DNA of 64,000 bases from Citrobacter freundii (GTDB lineage: Bacteria > Bacteroidota > Bacteroidia > Chitinophagales > Chitinophagaceae), in assembly GCA_003243445.1 (NCBI GenBank), contig QFQQ01000006.1, positions 102,167 to 166,166 on the forward strand. Direction: 5' to 3'. Below the pieces are notes generated by a model. It did not search any database. It was not told the origin of the DNA and saw nothing but the letters and a program-made list of their open reading frames with translations. Position 1 is the first letter of the stretch, and each line of letters starts with the position of its first letter. This document shows, piece after piece, positions 28,100 to 37,511 of the stretch. The position numbers and the translations under genes were made by a program.

Positions 28100-28412
28100 C
28101 TGTTTGCGTTAATTTGACGCAAAGTAGAGGATTTTAAGATAAGATCAAAGTTTTTTTTAATGAACTGTGGCTAACGGGGTGTTAAAGGGATGAGTTTCCG
28201 GGATTAAAAAAATAAAAAGCAAAGCAAGAGCTGAGAAGCGGGGACTTCCTTTTTTCAGCCCAACCAATAAGAAGGGTGATCTTGGTTTTACTTTTTAATG
28301 TCTGACTTTATTGCCCATCTTGTTTATTTATTTCCCCTCATCGGTTCGGGAGCCGGGCTTTCTAAGGCCGATCCGCAGGGTATAATAATTGTTGCAGTTT
28401 TAATAAACCTTC
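28100..28412. other. divergent promoter region between the NAD operon and the esterase gene
   Basis: About 310 bases without a gene. It holds the palindrome at 28103-28123 and a probable minus-strand promoter near 28125-28155. The remainder is AT-rich with no other motif I can defend. The plus-strand gene starts at 28413. Confidence 0.5.
28103..28123. promoter_or_regulatory. putative NrtR operator at the NAD operon start
   Basis: TTTGCGT, a 7-base spacer TAATTTG and ACGCAAA form an exact 21-base palindrome ending 4 bases before the regulator's ATG (28099). On the minus strand it overlaps a TACTTTG resembling the Bacteroidota -7 element (TAnnTTTG), with TTTG about 19 bases further upstream as a possible -33. 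A repressor bound here would block transcription and translation. Confidence 0.65.
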
Positions 28413-29669
28413 ATGTATCCGTTGATTAATAGCTCAAGCCTTGAGCCTTTACTGCAGGATATCGGCGAAAGGCCTGTTGTCATGCTTGGCGAAGCCTCGC
28501 ACGGTACGCACGAGTATTATACCTGGCGTTCTGCCATTACGAAACGCCTGATCCGGGAGAAGGGCTTCCGATTTATAGCTGTAGAGGGCGACTGGCCGGA
28601 TTGTTACCGGCTGAACCGTTATGTGAAAGGCTATACCGATGGAGGCGCTGATATTGCCAACGTACTTGGCCATTTTGATCGCTGGCCGACCTGGATGTGG
28701 GCCAACTGGGAAGTAGCCGCATTAGCCGAGTGGCTGAGGGAATACAACGCTGATCTTTCACCAGGTGAAAAAATTGGTTTTTATGGTCTTGATGTTTACA
28801 GCCTCTGGGATTCTCTCAAAGCCATGATCGGGTATCTTGATATGCATGATAAAGAAGCGGCGTTATACGTAAAAAACGCGATTACCTGTTTTGAACCGTA
28901 CAATGAAGATGAGCAACAATACGCCCGCTTTTCATTATCTGAACACAATTGCCGCGACGAAGTGATCGATCTGCTGAAACAGATCAGGCTCCGTGCGCCT
29001 TTTTATGACGGAGACAGTGAAGCTGGCTTTAACGCAGAGCAAAATGCATTGATCACGGTGAATGCCGAGCGATATTACCGGAGCATGATGGAGTTTAACG
29101 ACAGCAGCTGGAATATCCGCGACAGACATATGATGGAAACACTTGAGCGGCTCATCAGTTTCCATGGTAATCGTTCAAAAGCTATTGTATGGGAACATAA
29201 CACACATATAGGGGATGCAAGAGCAACAGATATGATCATTCGCGGCACGGTGAATACCGGGCAGCTTGCGCGGGAAAGATATGGCGAAGAGAATGTTTAT
29301 CTCGCGGGTTTCAGCAGTTATGCCGGATCTGTGATTGCTGCCGAAAGCTGGGGTGCCCCGCTCCGTGAATTTGACATGCCCAAAGCGCAGGAGAAAAGTA
29401 TTGAGGCGATCCTGCACCATGAATTAAAGACTGATGGTTTTATTTTATTGGATGAAGAACCGTGGCGTTCGCGCCTCGCACTTACCGGTCATCGCGCGAT
29501 CGGCGTTGTATATGATCCCAAAAAGGAGCGGCACGGTAACTATGTGCCATCCGTTCTTCCAAGACGATACAATGCATTATTATATATAGATAAAACAAGC
29601 GCACTGCACCCGATGCACAATAAAGCGGATGGTCATAAAATGCCGGAGACCTATCCATTTGGGTTGTAA
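28413..29669 (+). CDS. erythromycin esterase family protein
   Basis: A 418-residue member of the Ere-like hydrolase family. Conserved motifs: MLGEASHGTHEYY (23-35; Glu and His of the active site), VEGDWPDCYRLNRYV, RDRHMMETLERLI and AIVWEHNTHIGDAR. Family members hydrolyse macrolide lactones, but most chromosomal homologues have other or unknown esterase substrates, so resistance should not be assumed. No signal peptide. Confidence 0.88.
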   Translation: MYPLINSSSLEPLLQDIGERPVVMLGEASHGTHEYYTWRSAITKRLIREKGFRFIAVEGDWPDCYRLNRYVKGYTDGGADIANVLGHFDRWPTWMWANWEVAALAEWLREYNADLSPGEKIGFYGLDVYSLWDSLKAMIGYLDMHDKEAALYVKNAITCFEPYNEDEQQYARFSLSEHNCRDEVIDLLKQIRLRAPFYDGDSEAGFNAEQNALITVNAERYYRSMMEFNDSSWNIRDRHMMETLERLISFHGNRSKAIVWEHNTHIGDARATDMIIRGTVNTGQLARERYGEENVYLAGFSSYAGSVIAAESWGAPLREFDMPKAQEKSIEAILHHELKTDGFILLDEEPWRSRLALTGHRAIGVVYDPKKERHGNYVPSVLPRRYNALLYIDKTSALHPMHNKADGHKMPETYPFGL

Positions 29670-29830
29670 GGGAAATGTCAAAGAGCGTTCGCTGGTGCTG
29701 CGAAATAACTACTCTTTGCAAGAACGGGAAACCAGTTTTGAGTGATATGTCATTCTGGTGAGCCATTGGATTAACTGCCTGGCGTGTGCGATGTGATGCC
29801 TTTCAGGTAAAAATTGGAGCCATCAACTAC

Positions 29831-30502
29831 TCATCCAAAATCCAACCCATACCCTGCACCAACGGGCAAACTGGTGCCTTCCACCATCACTCCGTTCTTA
29901 TCGATCTTTTTTACATGCTTTTTTCCAACGATATACTGCCGGTGTATCCGCACGAAACTTTCCGTTGGTAACATCGCAGCTGTTTCCGCCATGGTTGATC
30001 GCGACATTATCTTTTTCTGATTCGTGAGAATGAACTGTACATAATTTCCCGCGCTCTGAACGTACATGATCTCTTCCAGCAAAACTTTCACCTGCTCATA
30101 TCCTGTCTTAATAAATAGCGACCGGTCCTTTGCTGCAGCTGTTCTCATATCCAGCCAATCTTTCGCTTTCTGGCAGGCTTTTAAAAACCGTTCTGTGGAG
30201 AACGGTTTCAGCAGGTAATCAAGTGCGTCCAGTTCAAAACTCTGCACCGCGTGTTCACTGTGTGCGGTTGTAAAGACTGTGGGCGGTGCAGGGTTTAGTG
30301 TCTTCAAAAAATCGATGCCTGAAATATCGGGCATACGTATATCAAGAAACAACAGATCAATTTCGTTTTGCTTCAGCCAGTTCATTGCCTCATCAGGATT
30401 GGTGAAGCTTGCCTGAAGCTGTATAAACGGTATTTGCTGACAGTGTTGCCGGATCACTTCCAGTGCAATGGGCTCGTCATCTATAGCGATTGCGCGTATC
30501 AT
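29831..30502 (-). CDS. LytTR family response regulator
   Basis: A 223-residue regulator: receiver domain with phospho-acceptor Asp54 (DLLFLDIRMPDISG) and Lys in LLKPFS, then a LytTR DNA-binding domain (FIKTGYEQVKVLLEEIMYVQ, SFVRIHRQYIVGKKHV). It is the last gene of an operon with a LytS-type kinase and a TlpA-like protein. Gap to the TlpA-like gene is 9 bases. Confidence 0.93.
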   Translation of the reverse strand: MIRAIAIDDEPIALEVIRQHCQQIPFIQLQASFTNPDEAMNWLKQNEIDLLFLDIRMPDISGIDFLKTLNPAPPTVFTTAHSEHAVQSFELDALDYLLKPFSTERFLKACQKAKDWLDMRTAAAKDRSLFIKTGYEQVKVLLEEIMYVQSAGNYVQFILTNQKKIMSRSTMAETAAMLPTESFVRIHRQYIVGKKHVKKIDKNGVMVEGTSLPVGAGYGLDFG

Positions 30503-30511
30503 TAAATAAAA

Positions 30512-32017
30512 CTATAAAACCTTATCGAGTTGCGCATATAATTTTTCCTGGCTGCTTGGGCGCTCCGCTTCGGGGGTAATGATCCTGCCGTTGCGGTCAA
30601 ACAGAACATAAGTTGGATAAAAACCCGTTTTACCGCCAGCTGCTTTTACTTCATTCCAGATGGCTTGTATCTCTTCATTCGTCATCCTGTAATGTTCGCC
30701 TTCGATGCCGTAATAGGTGAGATATTCTTTCCATGATGCATCTTTCAGGTTATCGTCCATATCCAGGTAAACAAAAACCACATCCCTTCCCTTGAATTTT
30801 TTCTTCAGCTCATGTACGTATTTCATTTCGCTTTTGCAGGGTCCGCACCAGGTTCCCCATATATCCAGGTACACGATTTTTCCCGGGTATGGCTTCAGCA
30901 GATCAGTCAGTGAGCTTACTGAGCCAGGTGTGCGGAAGCGGATATTTGTATTCTGCTCTTCTGGACGAAGTCTTTTTTCAATTGCATCAACTTCCGTTTT
31001 TGCAATGGACAGATAAGGACTATTGGGAAAATAATAACTCATTGTATCCAGCAGGTAGGAGCAGGTGTTGAAGCTGGCATTGCCGGCGGCGTTCAGGATC
31101 TTATTCAGCAAGATCTTATCCTGCATAGATCCTGGAAGATAGTTCCTGGCATAGACCCAGTCTACCAGGTAACGCTCACCGTAAAGTCTTACAAGGCTAT
31201 CGATCTCTGTAAACGGCATATGGAAGAATGCACTGATCACTTCCGGCACTTTTGCTTTTGTGCGTTTTGCTTCCAACGCGACACGGTTAATATGATATTG
31301 GATCTGACGGTCGAGGATCATATTGGCGTAGAAACCGCTGATGAGTTGTGCACTGTTGGGGTTTTGCAACCGGTGCATCGCGAGATCAAGCATGGTATCA
31401 CGTTCGGGATTCTTCGCCCAGCTCATATTGTTATTGGTCAGATCATTCAGGTGGCATTGCCAGGCATAATTGGTTTCGCTGATCAGTAGTTTTTTGATTG
31501 ATGAGGGGATTTTTGCCTGGTTGATCTTCTTTGTGGCAGTACTGATCTGCATGTCCATCGGCTCTTCGATCCTGGTTTTCCATTCGGATAATGATGTTTT
31601 TCCGAACGGATTGTCCACTGATCCATCCTTCATGAAAAAGGGGATCGAATCGAGAATGCTGTGTTGTACAAGATTGTTTTCCGCGGCAGCAGGTCCCGCA
31701 AATCTGATGAACACATCTTCATCAATCCTGACGTTCAATTGCAGTTCACGGTTGGGACTTAACAGCAATCGCCTGCTCCAGTCAACTGATTTCAGCAATG
31801 CAAACACCGGTTGTTTGATGTCGATAGTCATATCGATCTTACCGGAGCTGGTCACAGGTAATTTGATCGACGGCACGTCATAATGACCATCGCCATACAA
31901 AAGGATCAATTCCAGCGGTGATTCCTTTTTGTTAATGATCGTGCCTGTTAAGCGGCACTGCGCGGAAGACAGTTTGAATAAAAAGCTAAGTAATAATGCA
32001 AGACAAAATTCTTTCAT
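30512..32017 (-). CDS. TlpA-like thioredoxin-domain protein
   Basis: A 501-residue exported protein: signal peptide to about residue 20, a Bacteroidota DUF4369-like N-terminal domain (CRLTGTIINKKESP), a helical middle region, and a C-terminal thioredoxin fold with WCGPC at 390-394 (YLDIWGTWCGPCKSEM). It should reduce or exchange disulphides in the cell envelope. Its place between a sensor kinase (gap 50 bases) and its response regulator (gap 9) is unusual and suggests that it is either the target or an input of the system. Confidence 0.88.
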   Translation of the reverse strand: MKEFCLALLLSFLFKLSSAQCRLTGTIINKKESPLELILLYGDGHYDVPSIKLPVTSSGKIDMTIDIKQPVFALLKSVDWSRRLLLSPNRELQLNVRIDEDVFIRFAGPAAAENNLVQHSILDSIPFFMKDGSVDNPFGKTSLSEWKTRIEEPMDMQISTATKKINQAKIPSSIKKLLISETNYAWQCHLNDLTNNNMSWAKNPERDTMLDLAMHRLQNPNSAQLISGFYANMILDRQIQYHINRVALEAKRTKAKVPEVISAFFHMPFTEIDSLVRLYGERYLVDWVYARNYLPGSMQDKILLNKILNAAGNASFNTCSYLLDTMSYYFPNSPYLSIAKTEVDAIEKRLRPEEQNTNIRFRTPGSVSSLTDLLKPYPGKIVYLDIWGTWCGPCKSEMKYVHELKKKFKGRDVVFVYLDMDDNLKDASWKEYLTYYGIEGEHYRMTNEEIQAIWNEVKAAGGKTGFYPTYVLFDRNGRIITPEAERPSSQEKLYAQLDKVL

Positions 32018-32067
32018 GGCTAATGAAATTGTATGGTGATTAGATTGTTGGCGTATTGTTGAACAAA

Positions 32068-33573
32068 TTAAAGCCGGATGAACAGATGTATTTCAAACGC
32101 CGCATCATCCTCATGTATCTTAAGCGAATGCGTGTTCGGGTAAAGAAGGGCCAGCCGTTGTTTTACATTTTCCATACCTACGCCGGAATAACCTTCCTCG
32201 CTGGTATTTTCTTTATTGGTATGGCGGCTGTTCACCACGTCGAGGTAAATGCCTTTCTCATCACAATAAAGTTTGATCATGACATAAGAAGGCTTTGTCA
32301 AACTGATCCCATGTTTAAAGGCATTTTCTACAAATGGGATCAGCAGCATTGGCGCAATGGAATGATCGCAGTTCATATCGCTGATGGACGTTTCGATCCT
32401 GATACCCTGGGTATTTGCTATACGAAGACTTTGCAGGTTGATATAATGCTGGAGGTATTCCACTTCACGGATCACAGGAATGGTATCTCTGTGGTTATCG
32501 TGCAGTAGGAACCTCATCATATCACCGAGTCGCTGTATGCCGCTTGCCGTGCGCGTGGCCTGTTCCTGCAATGCCGTTCCATATAGGGTGTTCAAAGTGT
32601 TGAACAGGAAATGCGGATTGATCTGTGAGCGAAGGAAGGCGAGATCAGCAGTGGCCCGTCCCAGTTTTTTTTCCAGATTGAGCAGACTATTGATCTTTTC
32701 CCGCTGCTGGATATAAAATAACCAGGAGAGCGGGGTTGCTATTACATAAAGAATAATAAATAGTATAACAGGATATTGAGGCTTGGAATGACCGGTTGAC
32801 AGTGTGTAGAACATCCATACACTAAAAGTGAGTATGGCAGGAACGATGGCAAGTTTCAGCAGTTTTTTAAAGAGCGGGTAGTCTTTTGAACTCAGCCGTG
32901 GAAGGATCAGGTAAACATTCATCAGGCAAATGATGATAACCGGGAGGAAGACGAACAGGTAAAGGATGGCCGCTCCATCAGATTTGAAAAGTCCGAACGT
33001 GATCCCCGAGATCATAATAAACAGATATGCAAACGTGGCTAGCGTGATCCTGTTGCAGACCATGATACGGAAAGGCGATTGGTCTTGCGTCCGTTCCAGC
33101 CACATGATCATCGATTCCCTGAAACCAAGATATAACGAATAGATAAGCATGGCGATATTACCCATGGTTACGCCATTCTTTCTTGACTCCAGCTGGAATT
33201 CTGCAGATCCTTCGTGAACAGCCAGGTATTGGTACTTTGAAAGATGAAATAATGAAAACCCCGCGGATAATATGAACCATGATGCAAGGAGAAAGGAAAT
33301 GATCAGGAGCACGCGGTGCCGGTGACCGGCAAAACGGGGGATCAGCCAGGAGTTAAGTGTGATCAGCAGCGTTGCCGGAACCGCGAATAAAAGAAGAACG
33401 GGACAAAGTGAATTCAGAAAATAATTATACGGTACACCGGCTTCTTTGAACCTTGCTGCCTGGGAATAGGCGAGCGTGAGATCAGCATCTCTTGAAATAA
33501 AATGCGCCACCAGCATTACCAGGAAAACACCTGCTGCAAATAAACTTTCCTGTTGTCTCCACCAGATTTTCAT
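32068..33573 (-). CDS. LytS-type sensor histidine kinase
   Basis: A 501-residue kinase with seven or eight membrane segments over residues 10-290, then the His_kinase domain with His321 in LRSQINPHFLFNTLNTLYG and an ATPase domain (PMLLIPFVENAFKHGI, SGVGMENVKQRLALLY). The class pairs with LytTR regulators; the regulator gene lies two genes downstream. There is no recognisable extracellular sensor domain, so the signal may be sensed in the membrane. Confidence 0.92.
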   Translation of the reverse strand: MKIWWRQQESLFAAGVFLVMLVAHFISRDADLTLAYSQAARFKEAGVPYNYFLNSLCPVLLLFAVPATLLITLNSWLIPRFAGHRHRVLLIISFLLASWFILSAGFSLFHLSKYQYLAVHEGSAEFQLESRKNGVTMGNIAMLIYSLYLGFRESMIMWLERTQDQSPFRIMVCNRITLATFAYLFIMISGITFGLFKSDGAAILYLFVFLPVIIICLMNVYLILPRLSSKDYPLFKKLLKLAIVPAILTFSVWMFYTLSTGHSKPQYPVILFIILYVIATPLSWLFYIQQREKINSLLNLEKKLGRATADLAFLRSQINPHFLFNTLNTLYGTALQEQATRTASGIQRLGDMMRFLLHDNHRDTIPVIREVEYLQHYINLQSLRIANTQGIRIETSISDMNCDHSIAPMLLIPFVENAFKHGISLTKPSYVMIKLYCDEKGIYLDVVNSRHTNKENTSEEGYSGVGMENVKQRLALLYPNTHSLKIHEDDAAFEIHLFIRL

Positions 33574-33658
33574 CGCTTGAATTATTTATGCAAGAATAAT
33601 TCAGGGATTCTTTTTGAGGAAAAGCGTGTGATGAATTGGGGTAATTGTGTGATGAGAG

Positions 33659-33795
33659 AGACCGCGGATGACCGACCGCCGACCGCGGCACCAGGCTGCT
33701 AAGCGTACCAGTTTATGTTTTTGAAATCGTCAGTTGTCAGGCGATATTAAAAGCAAAATAGCCTTCGGCGGTTGGTCGTCCGTGGACTGTGGTCG
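33659..33795. repeat. facing arms of degenerate GACCGCG repeat
   Basis: The left arm at 33659-33689 (gaccgcggatgaccgaccgc, then cgaccgcgg) is met by an inverse at 33768-33795 (cggttggtcgtccgtggact, then gtggtcg). Word length is about 7. About 80 bases separate the arms. It lies in the divergent gap between the kinase and the secreted esterase-like gene. Confidence 0.65.
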
Positions 33796-33860
33796 TTTTC
33801 CTCTTTCTTCCTTATATTTAATGATCTGCTATAACGAGCCTGCCGCCAAAACTAAAGACC

Positions 33861-35153
33861 ATGAAATTTTCATTACTGTTCATTTCGCTGCTGTTTTCCG
33901 CGGCCATTTTCGCCCAGGCCGATTCCATCCGGAATTTTGTTTGCAATAATTCAGCTATGCTGGACACAAATAATATCAGCAACAAACTTTTTGATGCGGA
34001 CTATTACCGGCATCAATATTTTTTATTCGGGGAAAATCATGGCTGTGCTGCTCCACTGACCGTCGATCTTGCGTTGTTCAGAGATCTTTACCAGAAGGCC
34101 GGCGTTCGTTTTTATATAGCTGAGGTAGATGCGACCAAAGCATGGTTATTGAACCGCTTTTTACAGAATGGCGATACCAGCCTTTTGATGAAGGTCATGG
34201 CAAGCTGGAAAGCGGATACGGCGCAATGGGCAAGTCAGGAAAATTACCGCAAGTTTCAGGGTTTGCATGAGTTCTGTAAAAAACTGCCAGCCAATCAGAA
34301 ATTTCAAATAGTTGGCGTGGATGTTTACCAGGATTATCCGTTGATATTTGAACACGCGTCTTACCTGGTACAGCATTATAAAGAACCAGCCTTGAAGGCC
34401 GCGGTTGATTCTTTTCTTTTACTGACAAAGAACGCAACAAACGCGCAGCATGCCGAACTGAATGGTTATGCGCGAAGATTTCTGCCTGAGTTGATCAAAT
34501 ATGAAGCAAAGCTAAAAGTGCAATTGAAAGACCGTTATCCTCTGTTAAAACATATGGTAACCAGTCTCGGATTTATCGGCGCAGGTATGACACGGGATAG
34601 TGTTTTCTTCAGGAATTTCGATAGCCAGTTAGCGATCAACGGCTGGGAGGATAAGAAAATGTATGGCTTTATCGGTTATTTCCATACGCTGCAGACAGGG
34701 TTCAATAAAATTGAACCGTTTGCTTCATTGCTGGTAAAACATAAAAAAGCAACCGGCAAAGTTGCTTCTATGCAAATGATGGTGTTTGAATCAAAAATGA
34801 TGATGCCTTTTATCGGCCCGATCAAAGCAATGATGCCAAAGACGGCGGCTGATAAATTTATCAGTGAAACACCCGGCTTTCCCACTGATATGCGGTACGT
34901 ACCGTATCTCCTGAGTAACGACAACACAATGATGATGATCAAAGGCATCGAAAACCTGAAAGCATGCTCACAGCCTAACACGATCACCTTATTCCGCCTC
35001 ACCGGTACAGACAGTCCATTCAATCACACAAATGATCTCTCGGTGGTCACCGGTTTTCAGTCGCTCAAACCGACCAATCCCACCGCTGCCACATCCGGCA
35101 TTTTTCAATACGTTATTCTTTTCAGAGGTAGCGGGCCGGGTACGCCGATGTAA
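33861..35153 (+). CDS. secreted erythromycin-esterase-like protein
   Basis: A 430-residue protein with a signal peptide (MKFSLLFISLLFSAAIFAQ). The mature part carries FLFGENHGCAAP, FYIAEVDATKAWLLNRFL and FQIVGVDVYQDYP, a pattern related to Ere-like and TraB/ChaN-type hydrolases (GExxHG, then Glu in the next strand). It is a remote relative only; the catalytic reaction is unknown. It is not close in sequence to the intracellular homologue at 28413-29669. Confidence 0.65.
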   Translation: MKFSLLFISLLFSAAIFAQADSIRNFVCNNSAMLDTNNISNKLFDADYYRHQYFLFGENHGCAAPLTVDLALFRDLYQKAGVRFYIAEVDATKAWLLNRFLQNGDTSLLMKVMASWKADTAQWASQENYRKFQGLHEFCKKLPANQKFQIVGVDVYQDYPLIFEHASYLVQHYKEPALKAAVDSFLLLTKNATNAQHAELNGYARRFLPELIKYEAKLKVQLKDRYPLLKHMVTSLGFIGAGMTRDSVFFRNFDSQLAINGWEDKKMYGFIGYFHTLQTGFNKIEPFASLLVKHKKATGKVASMQMMVFESKMMMPFIGPIKAMMPKTAADKFISETPGFPTDMRYVPYLLSNDNTMMMIKGIENLKACSQPNTITLFRLTGTDSPFNHTNDLSVVTGFQSLKPTNPTAATSGIFQYVILFRGSGPGTPM

Positions 35154-35160
35154 GGGACAA

Positions 35161-35320
35161 AGGTTCCAGGGGTTCCAGAAGTTCCAGGAGTTCCACGGGG
35201 TTCCAAAAGTTCCAGATGTTCCAGAGTTGTTCTCATTGAAATGATACCCTGCAAATACCGTTTCAAATCGCGGTAGCAACCTCTGAAACCTCTGGGACTT
35301 TTGGAACATCTGGAACTTTT
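35161..35320. repeat. facing arms of degenerate GTTCCAGNN repeat
   Basis: The left arm at 35161-35227 has seven copies of a nine-base word (GTTCCAG plus two variable bases). The right arm at 35280-35320 is the inverse (tctgggacttttggaacatc, then tggaactttt), with some four copies. About 50 bases lie between, in the convergent gap between two genes. The copies are spaced too tightly, and are too degenerate, to be CRISPR. Confidence 0.8.
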
Positions 35321-35321
35321 C

Positions 35322-35684
35322 TTATACCAACAGAGATGCGAAATACACCGCGAGTCCCAGATTGATCAGTATGCTCGCGCCGATCGTTCCGATCACCCAT
35401 TTCATAGAAGCCTGTGCAAGCACAAGACTATCCGCGAGGAACGCAAACAGGATGCCTGCACCAAATGCAAACGGAGATGCACCGGACATACCAGCCAGAC
35501 AGATCATCACAGCCGCCGCAGTCACCTGGAGAAAAATACCTGTAGCAGTGATGCCAAGCCTGTTCTCTTCAAAAAAGGGAGTTTTGGATTTGATCCAGGC
35601 ATTGATTCCGCTGAATAAAGATGGTTTGCCGGTCAAAGGCATTGCTGCGGGGTGGCGAAGTGCTGGGGCTGTATTATGTTTCAT
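35322..35684 (-). CDS. small membrane protein of unknown function
   Basis: 120 residues with three predicted membrane segments (about 45-65, 70-90 and 95-118) after a polar N-terminus. No family is recognised. Reading frame, start and composition look genuine. Its last codons abut the right arm of the GTTCCAG repeat. Confidence 0.6.
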   Translation of the reverse strand: MKHNTAPALRHPAAMPLTGKPSLFSGINAWIKSKTPFFEENRLGITATGIFLQVTAAAVMICLAGMSGASPFAFGAGILFAFLADSLVLAQASMKWVIGTIGASILINLGLAVYFASLLV

Positions 35685-35867
35685 GATTGATAACTTTTAT
35701 GACACAAAGCTAGCAGGGAGAAAACCGGCTGTGAATGATAAAGGTCAACCAGTGCCCTGATTTTAGTCGTTCAGCATGCCGGGATCAGTTTTTACCGGTT
35801 TTACCCATCTTTCATAACCCTCGGTTTTTATTCTATTTTCACTGTTCGTTGCGATGGGCAACGTGTA

Positions 35868-37211
35868 ATGAAAACAGTTATGTCAACAGAAAAAATATCG
35901 GTTCAGCGATTAAAAGCGATCATCGGAGGCTCTATCGGCAATCTTGTTGAATGGTACGACTGGTATGCCTATTCGGCTTTCGCGCTGTACTTTTCTTCCT
36001 CATTTTTTCCAAAGGAGAATGAAACGGCTCAATTACTGAATACTGCCGGTGTATTTGCACTTGGTTTCCTGATGCGCCCGATCGGCGGCTGGATGTTTGG
36101 AAGACTGGCTGATAAATCAGGCAGAAAAAAGGCCATGACCTGGTCAGTATTGCTGATGTCATTCGGTTCCCTGCTGATCGCATTGACGCCGACGTATAAT
36201 ACGATCGGGCTTGCCGCACCTGTGATCCTGCTGCTGGCGCGATTGCTGCAGGGGCTTAGTGTAGGCGGTGAATACGGAGTTTCCGCCACCTATCTCAGCG
36301 AGATGGCCAGCAATCACCGGAGAGGGTTTTATTCCAGCTTTCAGTATGTGACATTGATCGGCGGGCAACTGATCGCGCTCGGTATTCAGCTTATTCTGCA
36401 AAAACTCATACTGACCGAACAGCAGTTGCATGATTGGGGCTGGCGCATTCCGTTTGTGATCGGCGCTATACTGTCTGTGATCGCACTGTATCTGCGGAGC
36501 AATCTTCATGAAACACCCGCTTTCGGAAATAATGCAGCGCAACAAAAACGGAAAAAGGGAACGATCGGTGAGTTGATGAAGCATCCGAAAGCAGTGTTAA
36601 CCGTTGCCGGCCTTACATTGGGAGGAACGCTTGCATTCTATACTTACACAACGTACATGCAGAAATTTCTTGTGAACACGGTGCATCTTACAAAAGAGCA
36701 ATCCACCTTTCTTTCGTTTATATCCCTGCTTCTTTTTGCTTTATTACAACCGCTGTTTGGCTTGTTATCAGATAAAATTGGCCGTCGTCCTTTGCTGATT
36801 GGATTTGGTGTATGCGGAGTATTGTTTACCGTTCCGTTGCTTACCGCGTTGAGTAATACAAGTTCATTGACGGTTGCATTTCTTTTGCTGATGGCGGCAT
36901 TGGTGATAGTAAGTGGATACACCAGTATCAATGCAGTCGTGAAAGCGGAATTATTTCCGGCTGAAGTAAGGGCGCTTGGTGTTGGTCTTCCTTATGCGCT
37001 TACTGTTGCGATCTTTGGCGGCAGTGCAGAATATATTGCACTCTGGCTGAAAGACCTTGGACATGAGCCGTACTTTTATTGGTACGTCACGGCTTGTATA
37101 GCCATATCATTATCAGTTTATCTTTTTATGAAAGACACAAAGAAGACATCCCGGCTAAACGAAGATGTGGGAGGGCACCAGGCTGACCAAATACATAACC
37201 GGGTTCAGTAG
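35868..37211 (+). CDS. MHS family MFS transporter
   Basis: A 447-residue major facilitator of the metabolite:H+ symporter family (relatives KgtP, ShiA, ProP). Twelve membrane segments; signatures GNLVEWYDWYAY (about 24-35), GRLADKSGRKKAM, QGLSVGGEYG and GLLSDKIGRRPLL. Uptake of a dicarboxylate, shikimate-like or betaine-type solute is likely; the substrate cannot be chosen from sequence. A second ATG at 35883 (MSTEKIS) is possible. Confidence 0.92.
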   Translation: MKTVMSTEKISVQRLKAIIGGSIGNLVEWYDWYAYSAFALYFSSSFFPKENETAQLLNTAGVFALGFLMRPIGGWMFGRLADKSGRKKAMTWSVLLMSFGSLLIALTPTYNTIGLAAPVILLLARLLQGLSVGGEYGVSATYLSEMASNHRRGFYSSFQYVTLIGGQLIALGIQLILQKLILTEQQLHDWGWRIPFVIGAILSVIALYLRSNLHETPAFGNNAAQQKRKKGTIGELMKHPKAVLTVAGLTLGGTLAFYTYTTYMQKFLVNTVHLTKEQSTFLSFISLLLFALLQPLFGLLSDKIGRRPLLIGFGVCGVLFTVPLLTALSNTSSLTVAFLLLMAALVIVSGYTSINAVVKAELFPAEVRALGVGLPYALTVAIFGGSAEYIALWLKDLGHEPYFYWYVTACIAISLSVYLFMKDTKKTSRLNEDVGGHQADQIHNRVQ

Positions 37212-37359
37212 TTCCGGTAAACAGCTTACTCTGTATCTGCTGAATATTGAACTGATCACCACCGATTGGCTTGGATGGCGACCCTGGTCATTTGTACTTA
37301 TTGTTTCAACGATATTCATGCGTTTTTACCCGGTAGGAATGCAATCCCAATGAACAAGA

Positions 37360-37403
37360 GACAAAGTGCCCATAAACAGATCATTCACGGGCGCTTTGTC
37401 TTT
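37360..37403 (+). terminator. hairpin terminator after the MHS transporter
   Basis: GACAAAG with GCCC (37360-37371) pairs with GGGC and CTTTGTC (37389-37400), one mismatch, a 17-base loop and a short T-run. It lies 150 bases after the transporter stop. Confidence 0.65.
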
Positions 37404-37469
37404 CAAATCTGTTGAGACTAATCATTCTCAACCACCTCGATTAGCGGATAAGCCAGGTTCATTTCCGGG

Positions 37470-37509
37470 GCATTCGTGTACATTCGCGCTCATTCGTGAA
37501 CCATTCGCG
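37470..37509. repeat. four-copy CATTCGYGNN tandem array
   Basis: Four copies of a ten-base word (cattcgtgta, cattcgcgct, cattcgtgaa, ccattcgcgt) lie just before the stop of the convergent TlpA fusion gene. No facing arm was found. The core ATTCGCG is also the word of the palindrome at 11074-11117. Confidence 0.6.
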
Positions 37510-37511
37510 TC

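Noticed and set aside
28413..29669. macrolide resistance gene
   Set aside because: Ere-like family membership is clear, but most chromosomal homologues are not resistance enzymes and nothing here points to mobility.
35161..35320. CRISPR-like array
   Set aside because: The repeat word is only nine bases, degenerate and without spacers, and it is inverted at the far side; no cas genes are near.
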